A stretch of 32,408 bases of DNA from Candidatus Yanofskybacteria bacterium RIFCSPHIGHO2_01_FULL_44_17 (GCA_001794195.1 MGJI01000022.1:3564-35971), one strand, 5' to 3'. Counted from the stretch's first letter, positions 7,254 through 15,448 are shown. Translations and numbers: made by a program. Notes: generated from the letters alone by a model not told the origin.

Positions 7254-7268
7254 ACCAATATAATAACA
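7254..7268. promoter_or_regulatory. 15-bp divergent start region between ruvA and uvrB
   Basis: Only 15 bp separate the two start codons. A consensus -10 box TATAAT (7259-7264, plus strand) ends 4 nt before the uvrB ATG; its complement offers TATTAT-like boxes for ruvA. Neither gene has a ribosome site. The -35 regions would lie inside the opposing gene. Confidence 0.55.
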
Positions 7269-9272
7269 ATGTTTACTCTTTCATCCAAATTTAAACCAGC
7301 TGGAGACCAGCCAGAAGCCATTGAGAAGCTCACTCGCAGCCTAAAAGCTGGCATGAAACACCAAACGCTTTTGGGCGTTACGGGATCAGGCAAGACTTTT
7401 ACTATCGCCAATGTCATCGCTAACATCAAGAAGCCGACGCTTGTAATCTCGCATAACAAAACCCTCGCCGCCCAACTTTACCAGGAATTTCGCGAATTTT
7501 TTCCAAATAACTCTGTGCATTATTTTGTTAGTTATTACGACTACTATCAGCCGGAAGCCTATATGCCTCAAAGTGATACATATATCGAAAAGGACGCCCA
7601 GATCAACCAGGAGATTGACCGCTTACGCCATGCCGCCACCCAAGCAGTAATGACTAGAGACGACGTTATAGTCATAGCTTCGGTTTCATGCATCTATAAT
7701 CTGGGCTCACCGGAAAACTACCAAAAACTTTCGCTTAGTCTTTTTGAGAAGCAAAAAATTAATCCGAAACAATTAATGGACTCGCTCAGTAAACTACAGT
7801 ACACCCACGACCTGGAGTTAAAGCGTGGCACTTTCCGCAAATCAACGGATGAGCTCGAAATCGTTTCCGCCACCGGCGATCGTATTACAAAAATCAAATT
7901 CAAAGGTTCAAAAATTGAAAAAATATCAACTGCCGAAGGCGTGGACCTGGATTCACTAATTTATAACGTTCCGGTTTATGAAAAAATAATTGAAACCAGA
8001 ATCTTCCCAGCTAAATACTGGATAGCGGCCGATGATAAAGTTGATTTGGCGATACAAAACATAAAGGCTGAGATGCAACAGCATGTTAAAAAATTAGAGA
8101 AGGATGGGCTTCGTCTTGAGGCCGCAAGGCTTAAAGAACGAACGGAATACGATATGCAAATGATCAAACAGGCTGGCTATTGCCATGGCATTGAGAACTA
8201 TTCCAGACATCTGGACTTCCGTGAATCTGGCGCCCCGCCCTTTACGCTTATTGATTTCTTCAAGACCAAGGGCGATTTCCTGACGGTCATAGATGAATCG
8301 CACATGACGATTCCCCAGATTAACGGCATGCATGGCGGCGACCACTCACGCAAATCAACTCTAGTAGAATATGGATTCCGCTTGCCCTCAGCGCTGGATA
8401 ACAGGCCGCTTCGTTTCGATGAATTCGAAAAAAACATTAATCAGAGGGTATATATATCAGCCACCCCAAAACCATATGAAATAAAAAAGTCCACTAAAAA
8501 AGGCGTGGCCGAACAGTTAGTCAGGCCTACGGGATTGCTGGATCCAATTATAGAGATCCAACCAACCGAAAATCAGATTCAGCATCTTCTTGAAGAAATA
8601 CGCAAGCGAGCGGCCAATGGCCAAAGAGTTTTGGTTACAACTCTTACCAAGAGAATGGCCGAAGACTTGTCCGAACACTTAGCTGACAACGGCGTAAAGG
8701 TAAATTACATACACTCTGAGATTAAGACTCTCCAGCGCCTTGAGATTATACATGATCTGCGGCTTGGCAATTACGATGTTATCGTGGGGGTTAACTTGCT
8801 CCGCGAAGGCTTGGACCTGCCTGAGGTTTCACTTGTGGCAATACTGGATGCTGATAAGGAAGGATTCCTGCGTAATACCACAACCTTGATCCAAACCATG
8901 GGCCGAGCTGCACGGCACGTAGACGGTCACGTTATTATGTACGCCGACAAAATCACGCGCTCAATGGCGAACGCAATTAAGGAGACTGCGCGCAGACGCA
9001 AGGCGCAAGAAGAATTTAATATAAAGAACGGCATTACGCCAACAACGATTATAAAAGCGGTTAAACGCTCTGATTTGCCATCATCCAAAAAAGCACGCAT
9101 CAGCAAATGGTATAGTTATGACCCAAGCGACAAAGAAGAGCTGGAGCACCTCACACCAATAAAACAACTAGATCGCCTGCAAAAAGATATGGAGCGTGCG
9201 GTCAAAGAACTCAAGTTTGAGCGGGCCATGATACTCCGCGAACAAATACTTAAGATTAGGAAATCATTGTAG
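7269..9272 (+). CDS. uvrB: Excinuclease ABC subunit B (UvrB)
   Basis: The damage-verifying helicase of nucleotide excision repair; UvrA hands it damaged DNA and it recruits UvrC. The track ORF starts at 7122 inside ruvA; the true start is the ATG at 7269 (MFTLSSKFKPAGDQPEAI), giving 667 aa, a normal length. Visible features are Walker A GVTGSGKT, the beta-hairpin YYDYYQPEAYMPQSDTYIEK used to probe damage, Walker B DESH, the conserved GGDHSRKSTLVEYGFRLPSALDNRPL region (quoted in parts), helicase motif VI region MGRAARH, and a C-terminal UVR coiled coil (about 628-667). A TATAAT box 4 nt before the ATG suggests a leaderless transcript. Confidence 0.97.
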   Translation: MFTLSSKFKPAGDQPEAIEKLTRSLKAGMKHQTLLGVTGSGKTFTIANVIANIKKPTLVISHNKTLAAQLYQEFREFFPNNSVHYFVSYYDYYQPEAYMPQSDTYIEKDAQINQEIDRLRHAATQAVMTRDDVIVIASVSCIYNLGSPENYQKLSLSLFEKQKINPKQLMDSLSKLQYTHDLELKRGTFRKSTDELEIVSATGDRITKIKFKGSKIEKISTAEGVDLDSLIYNVPVYEKIIETRIFPAKYWIAADDKVDLAIQNIKAEMQQHVKKLEKDGLRLEAARLKERTEYDMQMIKQAGYCHGIENYSRHLDFRESGAPPFTLIDFFKTKGDFLTVIDESHMTIPQINGMHGGDHSRKSTLVEYGFRLPSALDNRPLRFDEFEKNINQRVYISATPKPYEIKKSTKKGVAEQLVRPTGLLDPIIEIQPTENQIQHLLEEIRKRAANGQRVLVTTLTKRMAEDLSEHLADNGVKVNYIHSEIKTLQRLEIIHDLRLGNYDVIVGVNLLREGLDLPEVSLVAILDADKEGFLRNTTTLIQTMGRAARHVDGHVIMYADKITRSMANAIKETARRRKAQEEFNIKNGITPTTIIKAVKRSDLPSSKKARISKWYSYDPSDKEELEHLTPIKQLDRLQKDMERAVKELKFERAMILREQILKIRKSL

Positions 9273-9326
9273 GCTCGACTATCGGCTTATTATATAGTTT
9301 TAAATATAGCTCGGAAAATTAGCTTC

Positions 9327-9350
9327 AACCCGCTACGGCGGGTTTTAATT
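9327..9350 (+). terminator. uvrB terminator
   Basis: Stem AACCCGC/GCGGGTT (7 bp), loop TACG, then TTAATTAATTT, 55 bp after the uvrB stop. Confidence 0.8.
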
Positions 9351-9403
9351 AATTTGCAAAAAAATCATACCCATGTTAGTCTGTGTTTTAATAATTGAAC
9401 TTT

Positions 9404-9679
9404 ATGCCAATAACACAATCGGCCAAAAAGGCCTTAAGACAATCAAAAAAGAAGCATGCTCATAACGTCAGACGGAAAACTAAATTCCGTGTTTTTGTTA
9501 AGGAATTCCGTAAGGCCGTTATCGCTAAGAATTTTGATAAAGCCAAGGAAATACTGCCCAGCGTTTATAAGGCGCTCGACAAGGCCGCCAAGAGCAAAAC
9601 TATCAAGAAAAACACTTCGAGTCGGCTCAAATCAAGGCTGACTCGGCTGATCAATAAAAACACTCAGCCAAAGCAATAA
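9404..9679 (+). CDS. rpsT: 30S ribosomal protein S20
   Basis: A 91-aa basic helical protein that binds 16S rRNA. It starts MPITQSAKKALRQSKKK and has the S20 pattern of lysine-rich helices (NVRRKTKFRVFVKEFRKAV, then KALDKAAKSKTIKKN and SRLKSRLTRLI). The track's TTG start at 9395 adds three residues; the ATG at 9404 matches the family. It stands alone between the uvrB terminator and its own terminator. A weak promoter candidate is TTGCAA at about 9354 with a poor -10. Confidence 0.95.
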   Translation: MPITQSAKKALRQSKKKHAHNVRRKTKFRVFVKEFRKAVIAKNFDKAKEILPSVYKALDKAAKSKTIKKNTSSRLKSRLTRLINKNTQPKQ

Positions 9680-9716
9680 AAAACACCCACGATGTAAGAT
9701 CGGGGGTGTTTTTTAT
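9678..9716 (+). terminator. Bidirectional terminator between rpsT and ftsW
   Basis: Stem ACACCC-x-CGAT pairing with ATCG-x-GGGTGT around a 5-nt loop, flanked by an A-run on the left and T6 on the right. It can end both rpsT (plus) and the ftsW/rodA unit (minus). Confidence 0.85.
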
Positions 9717-9734
9717 TAAAGTGCGTAAGTTACG

Positions 9735-10817
9735 TCAGGAGCGTTCGGCGACATTTACCGCAATGCCCAGTCCAGCAAGTATTGATACCAGCGAAGAACT
9801 TCCAAAACTTATAAACGGTAGCGGCAAACCCGTAAGAGGAATTAAGCCTGAGATGGCGGCAATATTAATAATGGCCTGCCCAGATATCCAAACCGCTATA
9901 CCCAAGACTACCATGCGACCAAAGGGATTGACGGCCTTAGCAATCCCGGCCAATGTCAGTGAAAGTGCCAAAAACAAACCAAGCAAGAAAATCGCACCGA
10001 TGAAGCCAAGCTCTTCAACTACAATCGCAAAAATAGAGTCCCCCACCGGTTCCGGCAAATAGTTAAATTTCTGACGGCTCTGACCAAACCCCAATCCAAA
10101 TAGTCCGCCCGAACCAATACCCAACATGGCCTGATTGACATGGTATGATATGCCCTGCTTATCTACATTCGGATTCAAATAAGCCTTCAATCTATCAAAT
10201 CGATACGGCTCTATAACTGCTAACGCTCCCAATAAAATACCGAGCACTAAAATCAGTACCAAAAAGTGGCTTAGTTTAACTCCGGCGAAGAAATACATTG
10301 AAAGAGCAATAATACTTACCAGCACCAATGTACCCATATCTGGCTGTAACAAAAGCAGGCCTCCGATAAAAGTCATGACTACAAAAAACGGAATTGCCGA
10401 GCCGGGACCGACATCAATATGGCCGTCGCGCCGGCTAAACCAAGCAGCCAAATAAATTATCAATGTTAACTTCAAAATTTCTGACGGCTGAAAAGTAAAC
10501 AACCCGAAATCCACCCAACGCTGCGCCCCTCTGAGCCCATAGCCTACACCAGGCACAAAAACGAGAACCAATAGCCCGACCACCGCAACCAGCAGGGGCA
10601 AAGCCATTTTTTTCCAAAATTTATAATTTATTTTTGAAAAAAGAAAAAAGAGGGCAAGGCCTGGCAAAACTCCATAGAGAAGCTGGTGTATAAAATAATA
10701 ATAGGACGAGCCGAAACGCTTCTGGCCATCCACGATACCGGCAGACGAAAGTATAACCAAGCCAAAAACAATTAGAATAAAAACTAATATGCTTAGGGTT
10801 TTGCCGGATTTAGACAT
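9735..10817 (-). CDS. ftsW: SEDS-family peptidoglycan polymerase, FtsW/RodA type
   Basis: A 360-aa, ten-helix membrane protein of the SEDS family, which joins lipid II units into glycan strands with a partner PBP. Signature stretches are GSGGLFGLGFGQSRQK, the PEPVGDSIFAIVVEELGFIG loop, and the C-terminal GLIPLTGLPLPFISFGSSS. The PEPxxDxIFA/EELGF pattern fits FtsW at least as well as RodA; without its PBP partner the choice stays open. The track uses GTG at 10820; I prefer the ATG at 10817, with AAGGGG 7 nt upstream. Structured repeat copy 2 ends about 12-15 nt before this start. Confidence 0.92.
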   Translation of the reverse strand: MSKSGKTLSILVFILIVFGLVILSSAGIVDGQKRFGSSYYYFIHQLLYGVLPGLALFFLFSKINYKFWKKMALPLLVAVVGLLVLVFVPGVGYGLRGAQRWVDFGLFTFQPSEILKLTLIIYLAAWFSRRDGHIDVGPGSAIPFFVVMTFIGGLLLLQPDMGTLVLVSIIALSMYFFAGVKLSHFLVLILVLGILLGALAVIEPYRFDRLKAYLNPNVDKQGISYHVNQAMLGIGSGGLFGLGFGQSRQKFNYLPEPVGDSIFAIVVEELGFIGAIFLLGLFLALSLTLAGIAKAVNPFGRMVVLGIAVWISGQAIINIAAISGLIPLTGLPLPFISFGSSSLVSILAGLGIAVNVAERS

Positions 10818-10832
10818 CACATCGCCCCTTAA

Positions 10833-11033
10833 TTTTTCTTACAACATCATGCCTTCCTACAAATTACGCAGAATTCGCTAAATTGTTGGACACAGACCAG
10901 TTCTCCGTTTACCGCTAGAAAGCTTCGCTTAACCGCTCGCTTTCTGCGCGTTTTCCGACTAGTCTTAGTGTTACCCAACAATTCTAAACGCTCATTCTGC
11001 TAATTTGTTAGTCGGCAGATGAATGACGAAAAA
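10833..11033. repeat. Structured long-hairpin repeat, copy 2
   Basis: About 201 bp, aligning end to end with copy 1 (706-910) in the same orientation; long blocks are identical and the stems differ by paired changes. Arms here are GCAGAAT with ATTCTGC, TTGTTGG with CCAACAA, AGAAAGC with GCTTTCT, and TGCC with GGCA. Both ends are flanked by TTAA. It sits immediately upstream of ftsW, as copy 1 sits upstream of another multi-helix membrane protein. Confidence 0.87.
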
Positions 11034-11241
11034 TTAAAGATCTCAGTATGGCCGTTTCAAGAGATTGACCCTTACTATCTTAAATTTTACGCCAAAACTC
11101 ATGTTTATGAAAATGGCTGAAATAAAAAATTGCCTTGCGACAATTAAAAAAAGCTTCCTAAAGAGCCAGGCTTAATTTTAGTAATCAATCTGCCCACTAA
11201 GTCCAGAGTGTTATTCACAAGCTTCCTTCGATAAAAACTAA
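11034..11241. other. Gene-free stretch between repeat copy 2 and mraY
   Basis: No ORF. On the minus strand a small AATTG...CAATT stem followed by TTTTTTATTT (11121-11145) and a T7 run just before it could end the aspS-dacA-mraY transcript. A TAAAAT on the minus strand near 11070-11077 is a possible but weak -10 for ftsW, which would place the whole repeat in the ftsW leader. Confidence 0.4.
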
Positions 11242-12315
11242 TTACCCAAGTAACGGTGGCAGTTTACTATCTACTAGAAATATAATCAACCCAATAATAG
11301 CTCCTATGGCGGAAATCATCCAGAAACGCATGGTCACTTGCGTCTCATGCCAGCCCCTGGCTTCAAAGTGGTGATGAATTGGCGTAGAAAGAAAAATTTT
11401 CTTGTGGCGTAGTTTTTTGGAGACTAGTTGTAAGATAACAGACCCGGATTCAATTATAAAAATCACTCCGATTGGTATCAGTAAAAATGGTGTGTTGGTT
11501 AGCATCGCAATAATACCGAGCACCACGCCAAGCGACATTGAGCCGGTATCACCCATAAAAAATTTGGCTGGAAAAATATTAAACCACAAAAACGCAATCA
11601 AGGCACCGATAATGGCAGCGATAAACGTAACCAAGTCCATTCTACCTTGGTCAAAAGCAATCGCACCATAAGCTGCAAACATTGTAAGGAATACTCCGGC
11701 CGCTAAACCATCCAACCCGTCTGTTTCATTCGCCGAAAAAGCCGATGCGACAATTACAAAAATAAAGAATGGGATATACCACCAACCGACAGCAAAATCA
11801 CCGAGAAATGGCACGTTTATTGAATTAAAATCCAGCTTGAAATAAAACCACCAGGCACCACCGGCAGCAACGACAATATAGAGCAACAGCCTATCGCGCA
11901 TACGCAGGCCGCCACCGCGAGGCCCCTTACGGAACACGCCCATTAAGTCATCGGCTAGACCAAAAATCGCCGCCACAATCAAAGCCCCAAGGGGCAGCCA
12001 CGTCTGGCCACGAGAGAAAAAGTTAACCCGCGACCAAAATCCGTCTGCAGTGCTGTGCAAATACCAAAAGACAAGGGCCAGCAGAGTAACCGTGATCCAG
12101 ATTATGACGCCGCCCATTGTCGGAGTGCCTTCTTTCTTTTTGTGAAGCTCATGAAAAATTGGCGCACTCTCGATGGAGCGAAGCTGCTTACCTAGCTTAT
12201 ATTTATGCAAAATCTTATTCCAAATTGGCGTCAACACAATGGCCACAAAAAAACCCAGTGCTGCCAGCACGAATATGCGAACCACGTTGAATACCGTGAA
12301 AAGACTTTCGGCCAT
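11242..12315 (-). CDS. mraY: Phospho-MurNAc-pentapeptide transferase MraY
   Basis: A 357-aa integral membrane enzyme that moves phospho-MurNAc-pentapeptide from UDP to undecaprenyl phosphate, forming lipid I. Motifs seen are GTPTMGG (63-69), FGLADDLMG with the Mg-binding DD (122-123), NETDGLDGLAAG (196 on), FFMGDTGSMSLG, and the loop PIHHHFEARGW. Length is normal. It begins 6 nt after the dacA stop and is the third gene of an aspS-dacA-mraY run. ftsW follows after a 420-bp gap that holds the structured repeat. Confidence 0.96.
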   Translation of the reverse strand: MAESLFTVFNVVRIFVLAALGFFVAIVLTPIWNKILHKYKLGKQLRSIESAPIFHELHKKKEGTPTMGGVIIWITVTLLALVFWYLHSTADGFWSRVNFFSRGQTWLPLGALIVAAIFGLADDLMGVFRKGPRGGGLRMRDRLLLYIVVAAGGAWWFYFKLDFNSINVPFLGDFAVGWWYIPFFIFVIVASAFSANETDGLDGLAAGVFLTMFAAYGAIAFDQGRMDLVTFIAAIIGALIAFLWFNIFPAKFFMGDTGSMSLGVVLGIIAMLTNTPFLLIPIGVIFIIESGSVILQLVSKKLRHKKIFLSTPIHHHFEARGWHETQVTMRFWMISAIGAIIGLIIFLVDSKLPPLLG

Positions 12316-12321
12316 AAAGTT

Positions 12322-13260
12322 TTACTGCCAAGAATAGGCCTTCTTAGCCCACACTATTAATTTTGTCGTCTCACCGAATCTATCATTTGAACCAAGTACT
12401 ACGCTTATGACTTGATCAATTCCATTGTCAAGATTAACTTCAAGTACCATGGTTCCCAATGCAATGTCAGTATATCCTGTTTTCCCAAGCACGATGTCGG
12501 TGATTTTGCCTAGTAGGTTGTTGGTATTTATAATGCCATGTTTTATCTTACCGTCGGCAGAACTGACTTCCTCGGCCACAGTTGTAAGAACTTCCGAAAT
12601 TTGTTTTCTCCCTGCAGTGTGCCTAACCAATTTTATCAGATCAGCGGCGGTTGAAAAGGTGTCGGCATCAGAAAGGCCGGCGGGATCAGAAAAACGCGTG
12701 TCAGCCATACCTAACTCTTGGGCCTTCAGGTTCATTTCCTGAACCAAATTTATCCCTCGTCTCTCAGCCTCGGTAGCAAATGTTAGAGCGGCATCGTTAG
12801 AGGATTTGATGAGCATAATTTTAAAAAGATCAAGGCCCAAAAAACGCTCATCTTTATAAAGATCGGCCCCAAGCCCATCCACATTTACATTTTCAGCAGA
12901 CACGACATAGATGTCATCAAGACTTAGACGATCCAAAACGATTATAGCCGTCATTAACTTAGTAATAGAGGCGATGGGTAACCTTTTATTTATGTTTTTG
13001 GAAAAAAGAAGCCGCCCCGACTGAACATCAAACAACACTGCTGCCTCAGCCTCAATTATAGGTTCAGTAATATTAAAATCACGCACCGGACGGTAATTCG
13101 TCTCCGTTACCGGCAGTAGGAAGGCTTGAGCCCCCCCACTTAGTGGTTCGGCCGCTAAGTTAGCGCCTGGAACCTCAACCGGATATCCAAAAATAAAAAA
13201 AACCCCACCGCAAACGATCCCTCCCAGAACAATAGTAAATAAAATGATACTTGGCCTCAT
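12322..13260 (-). CDS. dacA: D-alanyl-D-alanine carboxypeptidase (PBP5/S11 family)
   Basis: A 312-aa exported serine peptidase that trims the terminal D-Ala of cell-wall peptides. An N-terminal hydrophobic segment (about 5-25) acts as signal or anchor. The three penicillin-binding motifs are present: SITK (98-101), SSN (153-155) and KTG (260-262). The enzyme is shorter than E. coli PBP5 and ends soon after the catalytic domain, so it has no C-terminal amphipathic membrane anchor. Its ATG overlaps the aspS TAA by 1 nt, showing coupling. Related beta-lactamase-like roles are unlikely given the motif spacing. Confidence 0.93.
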   Translation of the reverse strand: MRPSIILFTIVLGGIVCGGVFFIFGYPVEVPGANLAAEPLSGGAQAFLLPVTETNYRPVRDFNITEPIIEAEAAVLFDVQSGRLLFSKNINKRLPIASITKLMTAIIVLDRLSLDDIYVVSAENVNVDGLGADLYKDERFLGLDLFKIMLIKSSNDAALTFATEAERRGINLVQEMNLKAQELGMADTRFSDPAGLSDADTFSTAADLIKLVRHTAGRKQISEVLTTVAEEVSSADGKIKHGIINTNNLLGKITDIVLGKTGYTDIALGTMVLEVNLDNGIDQVISVVLGSNDRFGETTKLIVWAKKAYSWQ

Positions 13261-14642
13261 TACTTTTTTACCTGCAAGTGCAATTCTTTCAATTGTTTTT
13301 CTTCCAGCTCGCTGGGCGCATCCATAACTGAAGTGCGGCCAGAACTAGTTTGAGGAAAAGCTACAACCTCACGCAAATAATCTTCGCCGAGCAGCGTCAT
13401 AAGGTTTCGCTCTACACCGTGGGCTATTCCCCCATGAGGAGGAGTGCCAAATTTAAATGCCTCTAGCATGTGGCCAAACTGCCTATCGATAGATTCTTTG
13501 GAATAACCCATAATTCGAAAGACCGCCTCTAGCATGTCCGGCTTGTGAGCTCTAATACTGCCGCCTCCGACCTCGACACCATTACAAATAAGGTCATATT
13601 GCGTAGTTAAAATATCTCCGACATTATCGCCCTTCAGCAACCAGTCGGCATGCTCTGGCTTAGCCATAGAAAAAGGATTGTGAGTAAACGTCCATTTGCC
13701 CTCTTTGTCTTTTTCGAAAAACGGGAAATCCTTTACCCACGCATAGGCCAACACGCCAGACTTCTTGTCTTCTTCTGTTCGCAAATCAAATTTGTCTGCA
13801 CCAATTTTTTCCATTGCTTCCTTGTACGTAAAAACGGGAAATGGCTTCTCTTTAATTTTATACCCCAACGACTCAACAACGCTCACAGTAAACTCCTCGT
13901 CCAGAGCCGTTACATCTTCCTGCCCAACAAAGCTCATTTCAATATCTATCTGCGTATGCTCAAATCCTCTGTCAGCACGAAGATCTTCGTCGCGGAAGCA
14001 TCTAGCAATCTGAAAATACTTTTCAAAACCAGCAACCATTAAAAGTTGTTTATACTGCTGAGGCGACTGCGGTAAAGCAAAAAACTTGCCTGGATTCAAG
14101 CGCGACGGAACTACAAAATCTCTAGAGCCTTCGGGGGTCGGCGCGCTTAAAATAGGCGTCTCTATTTCTAAGAAGCCTTTTTTGAATAAAAACTGCCTTG
14201 CCGCATCAACAAATTTAGACCTGAGCGCAATATTTTTCTGCAGGCGTTCGCGACGAAGATCAAGGTAGCGGTATTTCAAGCGGACTTCCTCACCTATCTC
14301 GCGGCCATCGGTATCTAATGGAAACGGCGGAGTTTCTGCCTGCGCCAAAACCTCAAGCGATTCCGGCTGGATTTCTATTTTACCGGTCTCAATCTCAGAG
14401 TTAATCATCTTCTCCGGCCTCTCCGCTACTTTACCGGTAATTTTCAAAACCCATTCTGAGCGAAGCGAGCTGGCAAGCTCATAATCTTTTTGCTGGGGAA
14501 CAAAAACAATCTGTACCGTGCCTGAGCGATCACGTAGGTCAATAAAAATTAACTTGCCATGATCCCGCCGGCTATGCACCCAACCAAAAAGTTCCACCGT
14601 CTCCCCTGCTTTGTTTTTGGTATCGGCAACGTGAGTTCTCAT
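13260..14642 (-). CDS. aspS: Aspartyl-tRNA synthetase without the GAD insertion domain
   Basis: Class II synthetase charging tRNA with aspartate. The start MRTHVADTKNKAGE at 14642 matches the family and gives 460 aa; the track's upstream start would overlap a terminator. The order is an OB-fold anticodon domain (about 1-100), motif 2 region (QIARCFRDEDLRADR) and motif 3 region near GIAHGVERN. Bacterial AspRS is usually near 590 aa because a GAD domain of about 120 residues sits between motifs 2 and 3. Here IGADKFDLR is followed almost directly by AYAWVKDFPFFEK, so that domain is missing. Catalytic motifs are intact, so the enzyme should work. Confidence 0.95.
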   Translation of the reverse strand: MRTHVADTKNKAGETVELFGWVHSRRDHGKLIFIDLRDRSGTVQIVFVPQQKDYELASSLRSEWVLKITGKVAERPEKMINSEIETGKIEIQPESLEVLAQAETPPFPLDTDGREIGEEVRLKYRYLDLRRERLQKNIALRSKFVDAARQFLFKKGFLEIETPILSAPTPEGSRDFVVPSRLNPGKFFALPQSPQQYKQLLMVAGFEKYFQIARCFRDEDLRADRGFEHTQIDIEMSFVGQEDVTALDEEFTVSVVESLGYKIKEKPFPVFTYKEAMEKIGADKFDLRTEEDKKSGVLAYAWVKDFPFFEKDKEGKWTFTHNPFSMAKPEHADWLLKGDNVGDILTTQYDLICNGVEVGGGSIRAHKPDMLEAVFRIMGYSKESIDRQFGHMLEAFKFGTPPHGGIAHGVERNLMTLLGEDYLREVVAFPQTSSGRTSVMDAPSELEEKQLKELHLQVKK

Positions 14643-14661
14643 ATACGGATTAATCTTATTA

Positions 14662-14690
14662 TAAAAACAAAAAGCCCGCAAACGCGAGCT
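14662..14690 (-). terminator. Terminator upstream of aspS
   Basis: On the minus strand AGCTCGC-GTTT-GCGGGCT (one G-T pair) followed by TTTTTGTTTTT. It ends the DoxX-like gene and shows that aspS must start downstream, at 14642. Confidence 0.85.
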
Positions 14691-14714
14691 CAATGTCTTA
14701 ATTCTGAGAGATGG

Positions 14715-15080
14715 CTACTCTCGCTTATCCTTCAAGAGGTAATAAAGCGCCAGCGGTGCGGCCCAATTAGCAGCACGCTCGATAAAGTCGAGCCAGCCAA
14801 TACCCACCAAAGGTCGAACTAAGGCCGTCCAGAAACCCCAGGCGGCCGCCCAGAGTAAGACAGGACGCATAGGCCTGATCAATATTATCGCGGCAACGAT
14901 TAAATCACTGACGCCAACAAGCGTTAGAAGGCTAGTCGCCGTTAGATCGTTTACATTAACCATCTGGGCAATCCACTTGATCCAATCTGCTTTGCCGCCT
15001 ATGGCCAACAAACCATGGCCGGCGAACTCGCCAGCGACACCGACACGCAATAACCACTCTATTTTTTTATTTGTAGTCAT
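14715..15080 (-). CDS. Small four-helix membrane protein, DoxX-like
   Basis: A 121-aa protein with about four membrane helices (GEFAGHGLLAIGG, LLTLVGVSDLIVAAIILI, VLLWAAAWGFWTALV and a C-terminal segment). Size and helix layout resemble small DoxX-like quinol/redox membrane proteins, but no decisive motif is visible. The track start at 15140 runs into a broken tRNA sequence; I use the ATG at 15080. TATAAT ends 6 nt before that ATG, consistent with a leaderless message. A terminator follows. Confidence 0.6.
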   Translation of the reverse strand: MTTNKKIEWLLRVGVAGEFAGHGLLAIGGKADWIKWIAQMVNVNDLTATSLLTLVGVSDLIVAAIILIRPMRPVLLWAAAWGFWTALVRPLVGIGWLDFIERAANWAAPLALYYLLKDKRE

Positions 15081-15116
15081 ACTCTTATTATATTGTTTAA
15101 TATATTTAATACGATG

Positions 15117-15390
15117 TCCGCCCTGTTGGAGTCGCACCAACGACCATCTCCTTAAAATTTGGTTACGAAGTCCACCCTGCTGGATTCGAACCAGCGACCT
15201 TCTCCTTAAAAGGGAGCAGCTCTACCAACTGAGCTAAGGGTGGACTTCGTAACCAAAAATTGTTTGCTCTTCCTGGGAAATTTGATTTGTTACCCACGAC
15301 TTCGTCGTGGACAAATACATTTCACTTCGTTCATTAAATTTCGCGTTAAAGTGCCGCCAGGCACTTTAACCCAACTGAGCTAAGGGCGGA
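15117..15390 (-). pseudogene. Broken tRNA-Lys-like gene surrounding the intact tRNA-Lys
   Basis: The 5' part (15370-15390) reads CCGCCCTTAGCTCAGTTGG and the 3' part (15117-15157) runs from an anticodon-loop-like TTTTAAG to AGGGCGG. The two acceptor arms are perfectly complementary, yet about 210 bp, including an intact tRNA-Lys, lies between them. The T-loop is TGCGACT rather than TTCGAAT, so it is probably non-functional. The insert also contains an 11-bp perfect hairpin (15345-15370) and a CCACGAC/GTCGTGG hairpin. Confidence 0.6.
15171..15243 (-). tRNA. tRNA-Lys (anticodon UUU)
   Basis: A 73-nt cloverleaf: acceptor CCACCCT/AGGGTGG, D-arm GCTC...GAGC, anticodon TTT at 15208-15210 in loop CTTTTAA, T-arm GCTGG-TTCGAAT-CCAGC, discriminator A, no encoded CCA. 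Position 27-43 is a G-A mismatch. The leader and trailer flanking the acceptor are perfectly complementary for a further 13-14 bp (TTTGGTTACGAAG and its complement), extending the acceptor stem to about 20 bp in the precursor. Confidence 0.93.
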
Positions 15391-15420
15391 AATTAAAAAA
15401 TCTTATTTTGACTTTACCAT

Positions 15421-15448
15421 AAAAAACAAAAACCGGCAATTAAGCCGG
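15421..15448 (-). terminator. Terminator after the Nudix gene
   Basis: Stem CCGGC/GCCGG with a 6-nt loop followed on the minus strand by TTTTTGTTTTTT, 22 bp after the stop at 15470. Confidence 0.85.

Noticed and set aside
7122-7268. Extended N-terminus of UvrB in the ORF track
   Set aside because: It overlaps ruvA antisense, and UvrB proteins start near the FTLSSKFKPAGDQP region.
14643-14693. Extended AspRS start
   Set aside because: It would include the upstream terminator; family start MRTHVADTKNKAGE fits at 14642.
15117-15243. Integrase attachment site (attL/attR) from the repeated tRNA 3' end
   Set aside because: The two 3' ends differ at many positions and no integrase or mobile genes are nearby.
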